Assembly (NCBI RefSeq): GCF_907164915.1
Contig: NC_061866.1
Location: 46,183,370 to 46,247,369 of the forward strand
Reading direction: 5' to 3'
DNA from: Impatiens glandulifera
Lineage: Eukaryota; Streptophyta; Magnoliopsida; Ericales; Balsaminaceae
Length of the DNA stretch: 64,000 nucleotides
Shown here: piece after piece, positions 56,331-64,000 of the stretch
Numbering within the stretch: the stretch's first letter is position 1
Layout of the letters: the number at the start of each line of letters is the position of its first letter
Program-made: the position numbers and the translations under genes
Notes under the pieces: generated by a model
Told to the model about the DNA's origin: nothing
The model's input: the letters and a program-made list of their open reading frames with translations, nothing else
Databases searched by the model: none

Positions 56331-59300
56331 GAGTTTCACATTTTTTTTATTTGATTTAACATTAGTTCTTTGTCTCGGTTATATTTTGATGAATCATTTT
56401 GCTCAAAAATAAATATAATACTGATTGAGATAAAAAAAAAAAAAAAAAAAAAGTCAATTACTCAATGTTAATCTGTTTGACCTATTGCATACTAGATCTC
56501 TTAAAAAATATTCTCTCTGGGGACAGCCACCGTGAAACCGGTCTATGAATTTATTGATTTTATTTTGAATATTTGAATTAGTAATTTTATTTTTATTTTA
56601 TTGTATCATATATTTGAATTTTTTTAATCAATTATAATCAAAATTAATTATAATTCAGTCACGAAAATATTTTAATAAAACACTTGAGATTTATAATGCT
56701 ATAGAGAGTTAACTAATATTAATTTTGACAAATAGTTGAAATTTCCGATACTATTTATACGTGAATCATACTTTATACTCGGCTCAATTATTTGTATAAG
56801 ATTATTGACTGCTTACTGAACCAAAATAATATTGCATCAAACCCAAGTTTTCATTGAAATTTACTACTCTTTTAATATATTCTTAAGATACCAAAAACTC
56901 GACAAAGAATGTCATAACTACATATTATTGAGATTATTGAGTAGACTTATAACATGAGGATTTTGAGTATATACATTCTTGTTTTTGTTATAAGACTTCT
57001 AACTCTTATATTGGTAACTCACACTAACACACTCTCTCTATATATGCTATAACTTATATTAAATTATATAATTCACAATAATTTTTTTATCACCTTAAGT
57101 TTAAAGATAATTCATCATAGTCGTTACGAGACGTACATCGACACAAAATTATTAATTATCATGAAAGTTTTCGTGCGGGACACTTCAGTGTGTCGTTAAC
57201 TCATTGATAGTCACTCACGTTTATTTAGATTATTAACTATAATATAGAGTTGTACGAAACATCCTTTAACATAACATATATGTACTAAATTTATAGGCTT
57301 ATTGATATCATGTTTCATTGAACCTATTATTATGAATTATTTTCATATAAACGATATAAGCAACCAATTTTTATGATCACTACCATAAGCACTTTTATAC
57401 TAATAAGATATAATGAACTCTGAATTATTTGGAGTATTTTCACAATTTATCTTAAAAAAAATATTATAAACAAAAAAAATCTTTTTTAATTTAAATAATA
57501 ATATTCCATTATAATTAGTTGTGAAAATGAAATTCATTCAACACATTTATCTACAAATTTATGCAATATAAAAATCACTCAAACATAATATATACTTGTT
57601 AAGGATAATTTGGACTTCAGTTGCATTTTATTTCATGATCTATCTAATAATATAGTAAATGAACTAATAAAAACATAAATTCCAATGAAAATGATTTTAG
57701 GGAGACAACTAGATATATGGTGGTTATCATGTCCACTAGAACGAGCAAGACTCACCATCAACCCTTAAATGCTATAACTTATATAGTCTCCATTCGTTTC
57801 ATGATTAATTGTTTGAAAGACATAATAATTTATGATTATGAAAATAAATACCTAAGTAAATTACATGAACTTGTTGCCAAAACATAAATGTTTAGGGAGC
57901 TTTTTTTAATTAAAAATGGGAAAACTGATTAAGTATTTAGTTCGCAAATACACTTAACTTTTAAACTAGACTTAGAACTTGTCGTCTGACGAGTTTAAAT
58001 TCAGAACTTTAGGGTGAGGATCCACCTCTTACTGCCGTTAGGTTAGAAGAAGGGAGGTTTATGTAGCTTTTTACTTTGAATTGGACGATTTTATTTTTAA
58101 TTTACTTAAAAATTATAATATTTTATTTAGGTGTTGATTTAGATGAAATAATGTTATGAAATATACTTTAATTATGTATATATTAATAAATTTAATAATA
58201 TTTATTCGTTCAGTTCGATGTGTTTTCAAACAGGGTCATTATTATTATTTTTATTTTATTTAATTTTTTAAAAAATGTCCATGTATATTAAAAATAAAAA
58301 AGAGCCGTTTAAGCACAACGAAAAAACATGACATGAAAATAACAAATAAAAAAATAAAAAATAAGAAAAACAATACTTAAAAAATTGTCGAACTTGTAAT
58401 CCTCGAGAAGAACGATTAACTCTCCAACAAACTCTACTGGTTTTCCTAGACAAATCGCAGAAAACATTATAATAATAATATTAAGAATGATACATATCAG
58501 ACGACTACGATTATTGAAATTTCGACGATTTCTCTCAAATTAGATAATCCACCAAAGGATAATTGGGATGATAACTCAATTATGTAGGTATGTCGACTAC
58601 GATCATTCAAAGTTCGACGATTTCTCTTAAACCAGATAATTCACCAAAAAATAATTGGGATGGTAACCCAATTATGTAGGCTTGTCATATCAGTCACATC
58701 AATTCAAACTTCACAACAACTATTTAAAGACTCGGGCATCACCTAAAACAAGGTTATTATTATTCAAGTAAGTTAGCACGATATCTCAAAGTCATAATTT
58801 TCATTTCAATTTAAAACGTTTTAAATCAAACTAAACATGTAATATTTGTGACGAAAATTGCTAATTGGACATACTTTAAAGTCGGTTATAATTCATTTTG
58901 AAATTTCTCTATATTTTTATCGCATCTTTATGAAAGAATCTTACTTTACTTTTTTTTTTTTTATAAAAAGAAATACAAGTTATAAGAGTAGGCCACATTA
59001 CATGGTTATTGCTTGGGGGGAAAGGGTTATTATTCTATTAAAGAAAGCTCAACTAATTCAAAAGTAGGTTGGGACACTTGCTTCCAAAGAGATATAAGGA
59101 TTTTGACTATCTTGACTAGGTTGTTTTGGAAATTTAGGTAATGTGGGTGGGCTAGATTTGCATTAGGTGAGTTAGAGTCCTTTTTTGCTTAATGAAAAAT
59201 CAAGAAAGATTTAATTTTCTTTGTAGTAGACAAGTTAGAGAAGGGACTGACAAAACTCAAGGAGAGCTCTTAGCAAGATAGTGCAAATTGTGAAAATAAA

Positions 59301-60930
59301 TATTCATACGGTCATCTAAGAAAAAAAATGTTCATAAAAGAATTGTGTGCCCTCTACTTCCACTCCATTTTTGTAATATGATGTTGATATATATATATAT
59401 TTATAGTTGTTAAAGAATATATTTTAAAATAACTCGTTACTCAAACTTAAGTGATAAAAGATGGTGTTTAAACGATTAAAGTTTATGATTCAATTCTCAT
59501 TTAAAACGTAACGGTTTGGATAACATTTTAAATTTTAAAAAATATACATATAGATTTCAAAGATTTGTTTTAGTTATAACATGATATCTTTAAAATAAAT
59601 AATTGTATTAATATATTTTTTTTATAAACAAAAATTAATTTTTGATTATATCTATATAAATCTTCATCTGATGCACATATAAACACAAATTAAAATAAAA
59701 TTTATAAAACAAAATTAAAATTGTTATATATATTTTTAATTGATATAGTTATATAATAAAATATAAAATGTGGTGCCTTTACAAAAAGCATATTAAAAGA
59801 ATATTGTGATTTAAATTTACATTCTCCTATAGAAGAAATGGACCTAAGGCAATAGATTAGACAGCCAATAGATTAATCACAATAATTTGAGAATAATCTC
59901 TAATTATCCTTATCATTTTAATAAGTTGTTTGATAATCAAATCATAACCAACAAAAACAAGACCAATATCCATCATCAAACCATTGTTTTTTTCTAGGGA
60001 TTTCTATCATACATCTTTTTCTTTCTTTTATTTCGATCAACACTTGAATACTTTGATTTATAAAATATATTTTAAAGAATAACACTATTTCATTCATTAA
60101 CATATTTTTTAATATCATTAATTTATGGTGAAATTATAAAACAAAAGTGTTAGCACTCATTCACATATAATTAAAGTTGTAAAAAATACATAACCAAATT
60201 AAAACAAAAACAACCTATATTTAACATTTTATAATGGATTTATGTAGGGTTTATACTTAATCTCGACCTAACATTTTTTATAACTGGCCAAACTTTTGTA
60301 TATTCTAATATTTCAATATTGTATTAGTAGACAAGGTGATTTATGAGTAATTAAGAGATGATAGTGTCAGGCTAAAAATATCATACAAATTTGGTAGAAT
60401 TAAACCCAAATCTTATTAGAATAAATGAAATTCAATTCTATTTCTTCATATAATAATTCTATTATTTTATTAATCAATAAAAGACAAGAAAGAAAGTTGC
60501 TTACAGTCAACAAATATATATAATATTATGCAGGCCTTAAAGAAAATGGTTTGGTCTCATCTGAATGCGGATATTTAGGCGGATGAAATGCTGAAAAAGA
60601 AGATTAATAAAAAAAATAAAAAATAAAGTCTTACTTAGAAGATGAAAGAATGGAATTCACTTTATTAAAAGACCAATCTTTGATGAACCAAATAATATTC
60701 CAAAAAATCAGTATACAGTATCCAGGAAACATCAACCCGTAAATTAATCAATAAATTAATTGAGAAATTTAGGCATCAGCTGACACTACTCCATACCATA
60801 CGCCCCAGCTTCTATTTAATCTTCCTCTGAATTATTCAAGATAGATAAGCTTTAATGGCGGCATGTTAGGTGAACCCTTTTCTTCAATTTGGTTATTAGT
60901 TTCCTCTAAAAACATATCAATCTCATTGCT
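55839..60930. other. Gene-poor AT-rich region
   Basis: About 5 kb without a recognisable gene. It includes a (TA)n at about 56299-56322, an A-run at about 56431-56451, a block at 57960-58070 with GGATCCACCTCTTACTGCCG that looks like a dispersed repeat, and a 92-bp duplication (listed). Short frames inside are not convincing. Confidence 0.5.
58502..58686 (+). repeat. 92-bp diverged tandem duplication
   Basis: Copies start CGACTACGATTATT (58502) and CGACTACGATCATT (58594) and share TTCGACGATTTCTCT, AATTGGGATG and CAATTATGTAGG. Confidence 0.85.
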
Positions 60931-60938
60931 ATAAAAAG
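60931..60938 (+). promoter_or_regulatory. Probable TATA box of the mannanase gene
   Basis: TATAAAAA lies 125 bp upstream of the start codon, leaving room for a leader of about 95 bp. Confidence 0.5.
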
Positions 60939-61055
60939 CTTCTATGCTCTGTACTTTACGTTTACTGATCTGGGTTATTGTTGTTTTCGTCTAAAGCGAC
61001 TCCAATCTCCTGATCTAGAATCTGAATCTGAGAGTCGAATTTGTCGGTTCATCTT

Positions 61056-62692
61056 ATGACGGCGCGTACAAGAGGAAATGGACTGGTTTACCCAGTTCTT
61101 GGATTTGTGTCAGTGATAGCATTCATCTACATGTCATTCGGTGAATTCATGATCAATGTCCAAAAGGGTACAACAAATCAGTGGAGTTTTGTGCAGAGAA
61201 ATGGAACTCATCTGACGGAGAATGGTAAAGTGTTCTACATAAACGGATGGAATTCGTACTGGTTAATGGAACACGCGGTTGAGGATTACAGTAGACATAG
61301 AGTAAAAGAGATGTTACAAGTGGGTGCTAAGATGGGTTTAACTGTTTGTAGAACATGGGCTTTTAATGATGGCGGTGGTTACAACGCACTTCAGATCTCA
61401 CCAGGTCGATTCGATGAACGTGTTTTCAAGGTGGGTTTTTCTGGATTTTGATTTTTATGTCTTTTTGTTTTCGAAATTTGACTCACTTGGAGATTTGGAA
61501 AAGGGATTGGATCATGTAATTGCAGAAGCGAGACAACAAGGAATCAGACTTCTACTTTCTTTGGTTAATAATTTGCCTGCTTATGGAGGAAAAACACAGT
61601 ATGTGAAATGGGCATGGGAAGAAGGTGTCGGTTTGAGCTCTTCAAACGATTCATTCTTCTTCGATCCTTCTATACGCCATTATTTCAAAAACTATGTTAA
61701 GGTCAAAATAGCATCAATCAAAATTTTCATTTCAGTTTAGAGAATGAAATTGGTTTAGAGAATGAATTTGGTTTTGCTGCAGACTATACTCACTAGGAAG
61801 AACACTATAACTGGAATTGAATACAGGAATGATCCAACTATCTTTGCTTGGGAGTTGATTAATGAGCCACGCTGCTCAACTGATCCATCTGGAAACACTC
61901 TTCAGGTAATTGTTCAATTTTTTCTTCTCTTTTTCAACAAATCCAAAGTAAAAGTGTTGTTTTCTCTGCAATTTTCAGGATTGGATAGAGGAAATGTCGA
62001 AATTTGTGAAGTCAATTGACAAGAATCATCTGTTAACAGTAGGGCTCGAAGGATTCTACGGTCCTAAAAGCCCCAAAGCATCATCTTTCAATCCGGCTGA
62101 TTGGGCAGGAAACCTAGGTTCGGATTTCATCAGAAACTCGGAGATCCCAACTATTGATTTCGCCTCTGTTCATATCTATCCAGACCAATGGTAAATTAAC
62201 AACCTTTATAATATCTGAAAACATAAAACTTCTCAAAAGGAACAAAAAATGATGATTCCATTCATTTGATTTTGTTTTGGTAGGTTTCATTTTGGACAAG
62301 ACATGGAAGAGAAACTTGAATATGTGTCAAAATGGATGATGTCTCATATAGAAGACGGCGACAAAGAGCTAAAGAAGCCAGTGATGTTCACTGAATTCGG
62401 TTTGTCAAATCTGAACCACGGGTACGACCCTTCTCAACGAGACAGGTTCTACAAGACTGTTCTCGATATCATGTACAGATCAGCGAGAAAGAAGGAATCG
62501 GGGGCAGGGACTTTCTTCTGGCAGTTCTTGGTTAAGGGAATAGACGAGTATAATGATGATTTCGGTATTGTTCCTTGGGAAAGGCCATTTACACATCAAC
62601 TTATTACCAAACATTCATGTAGATTAGCAGCAGTAGTACAAGGAGCAATGCCTTCACAGATCAACAACATTAAACAACTGTGCTCTGTCTAA
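61056..62692 (+). CDS. MAN2: Mannan endo-1,4-beta-mannosidase (GH5), membrane-anchored type
   Basis: Five exons: 61056-61430, 61504-61701, 61783-61905, 61979-62190 and 62284-62692. All joins are GT-AG with matching phases, giving 438 residues. The protein hydrolyses internal beta-1,4 links in mannan and glucomannan of the cell wall. A short basic head and one hydrophobic segment (about 9-31) form an uncleaved anchor or signal. The GH5 barrel shows [41 protein letters not shown] with acid/base E219, VHIYPDQW, and [10 protein letters not shown] with nucleophile E340. The head ([11 protein letters not shown]...AFIYMSFG) is closest to what I know of MAN2; MAN5 or MAN6 cannot be excluded, so the symbol is tentative. 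The weakest splice site is the acceptor GGAAAAG before 61504, chosen because it restores family sequence ([12 protein letters not shown]). Confidence 0.93.
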
Positions 62693-63063
62693 AGGTAATT
62701 GTTTCTGTTTTCACTACTAAAATTGGGAAATTCTTGTTTTTTTTTTTGTTTTTTTTGGGCCTGGGATGATAAAATTGCTTTTGGGGAAGGAGTTTAGATA
62801 GAACGAGTGTTACACAATATATATAATATATATAATAAGAAGAATAAGCTAAAGGAATTATTGTATAAATTTGATATTTGCAATGGAATGCAACTTCAGT
62901 TTTTTTATTCTTCTTGCTTGCTCTAACCAACATGTATTAATTAGGTTGGAATAACAGAACAACAGAAAAAAGGATATTTAGTGATTTAACCTAAATAATA
63001 ATCCTTTTATCATAAAACAAGATTTATTTATTTATTTTCAAATAACTCTACATGGAACAAGCT
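62693..63063. other. Spacer between convergent mannanase and Bet v 1-like genes
   Basis: The 3' UTRs of both genes, a T-run at about 62738-62758 and a short TATA-rich stretch. No gene. Confidence 0.5.
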
Positions 63064-63598
63064 CTAAGTTAGGATATTGTCGAACCATTTGAGGAAGGCG
63101 AGGGCGGCGTCTCTAGCCTTATCTGGGTGAGGAGTGGCTAGTGTAAGTGGTTCATATTCAGCCTTCCATTTAGCCATGCATTTCTCATTCTCATCACCTT
63201 CTATAGGAGTGAAAGAGAATGTGACCCTGTATGGATCATACATCTCCTTCAGCTCCCCTCCGATTACACTGTAAGTTACAGTTCGACGCCCCATCTCAAC
63301 CTCCTCTATCTTCTGAATTGATTCTTTCACATAGCCGCTCACCTCTGCATCATCGCGATTCACATAAATAAAATGAATGAAAATTGCAATCTTATTCAAA
63401 TGAACGAGAGAATAATAGAGACAAACCAGGTCCGAGCTTGAAGAGCCTGAGACTCCCGGGACTACCATCTCCCTCGAGATACTTGGCAGAGGCGAGCATT
63501 TCAGGATTGACAGTGTTGATAATCTCATCATCCCTGTATATCTGCCAAGCTCTCTCTGCTGGAATGTTCAGCACAATCTCTCCAGACAGGCTTCTCAT
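63064..63598 (-). CDS. Bet v 1-like (START/SRPBCC fold) protein
   Basis: Two exons, 63598-63427 and 63344-63064, over an 82-bp intron (CCTG/GTTTG ... GATGCAG/AG), giving 150 residues. Seen: LSGEIVLNIPAERAWQIY at the start, the glycine-rich loop EGDGSPGSLRL (about 42-52), VKESIQKIEEVE, TVTYSVIGGELKEMY, KWKAEYEP and a long C-terminal helix ending ALAFLKWFDNIL. This is the Bet v 1/MLP fold, a cavity protein that binds small hydrophobic ligands; members act in hormone binding or in alkaloid and other specialised metabolism. I cannot assign a ligand or enzyme activity. The intron sits at the position usual for the family. Confidence 0.88.
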
Positions 63599-64000
63599 CC
63601 CTAATGTTCTGGGCTAGTGTTCCTTAAAAAAAACATAAGGAAAACGGCTATAAATAGATGGCGAGCAAGAGAGAACCCTCTCCCCCCTCCATTATTATAT
63701 AATTAGAAGATGCAAATCTGCTCCATATCTTCTGTAAAATAAAAAAGAGACTCAAAAGCAGATACGATCACATCATAGGCTGTGTACAAGGTCGGAGAAA
63801 TCAATGGATAACTTTATATTTATGTAATGTAAAAAGAGAACAAATTTGATTCCCCATCCATGAAGAGACCAAAACACTAGCAATTTGAGCTAGAAAAACA
63901 ATAAAATTGACTAATTAAAGATTGTGAAATAAAGATCCGATCCAGAAGAAGTATATATATATATATACACACACAGTAAACGCATCAACTTTCTACAGCA
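63599..64000. other. Upstream region of the Bet v 1-like gene
   Basis: A TATA-like CTATTTATAG (minus strand, about 63650) lies about 50 bp before the start. The rest is AT-rich with a (TA)/(CA) run near 63951-63975. No other gene seen. Confidence 0.4.

Noticed and set aside
57960..58070. Possible SINE or tRNA gene around GGATCCACCTCTTACTGCCG
   Set aside because: No paired box A and box B at usual spacing and no foldable acceptor stem seen.
58268..59067. Short frames at 58.3 and 58.9 kb
   Set aside because: AT-rich composition and no recognisable motif; they fit chance open frames.

Overview
This window is eudicot-type plant nuclear DNA. The evidence is AT-rich spacers, compact genes split by GT-AG introns, and plant-specific families: an ATL RING-H2 protein, an X8 domain GPI protein, a SKP1-like protein, an F-box/FBD relic, a GH5 endo-mannanase, a FAR1 fragment, and plant Ty3/gypsy, Helitron, hAT and Mutator-like elements. 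I cannot name the species.

Layout. (1) 0-8.2 kb is gene-bearing: the first 26 codons of a RabA-type GTPase (minus), a Glu-rich coiled-coil protein (minus, two exons), an X8/GPI callose-binding-type protein (plus, three exons with a 28-nt middle exon) and a single-exon ATL RING-H2 E3 ligase (minus). (2) 9.4-14.8 kb is a transposon nest: a dimeric Helitron-like element carrying a tRNA-like box A/box B module, a broken hAT transposase end, and a complete but internally deleted Ty3/gypsy element with LTRs that look identical and a 5-bp target duplication. (3) 15.4-16.0 kb holds a two-exon SKP1-like gene (minus); 16.8-17.6 kb is a GC-richer stretch that looks like the 5' part of a gene. (4) 18.1-35.6 kb is a direct tandem array of six 2.5-3.2 kb units. 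Each unit combines a sequence resembling an LTR end, a decayed protein-kinase pseudogene (minus), and two internal minisatellites (about 121 bp and about 81 bp). (5) 37.2-44.8 kb is a large imperfect inverted repeat centred near 41.65 kb whose inner arms are two divergent kinase pseudogenes of the same family. (6) 45-56 kb is AT-rich and transposon-rich: Helitron pieces, a MULE with about 440-bp terminal inverted repeats enclosing a FAR1-domain fragment, an F-box/FBD pseudogene, a long (TA)n tract, another fragment of the kinase family, and a complete Helitron with an internal duplication. (7) 56-61 kb is a gene-poor AT-rich stretch. (8) 61-63.6 kb returns to genes: a five-exon endo-beta-mannanase (plus) facing a two-exon Bet v 1-like protein (minus).

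The intact genes are ordinary single-copy neighbours and do not form an operon or cluster. X8 protein and mannanase act at the cell wall or apoplast; ATL and SKP1 belong to ubiquitin ligases. The unusual part is 18-54 kb, where one kinase-derived family occurs as a tandem array, as an inverted repeat and as a solo relic. That arrangement could plausibly feed small RNAs, which is inference.
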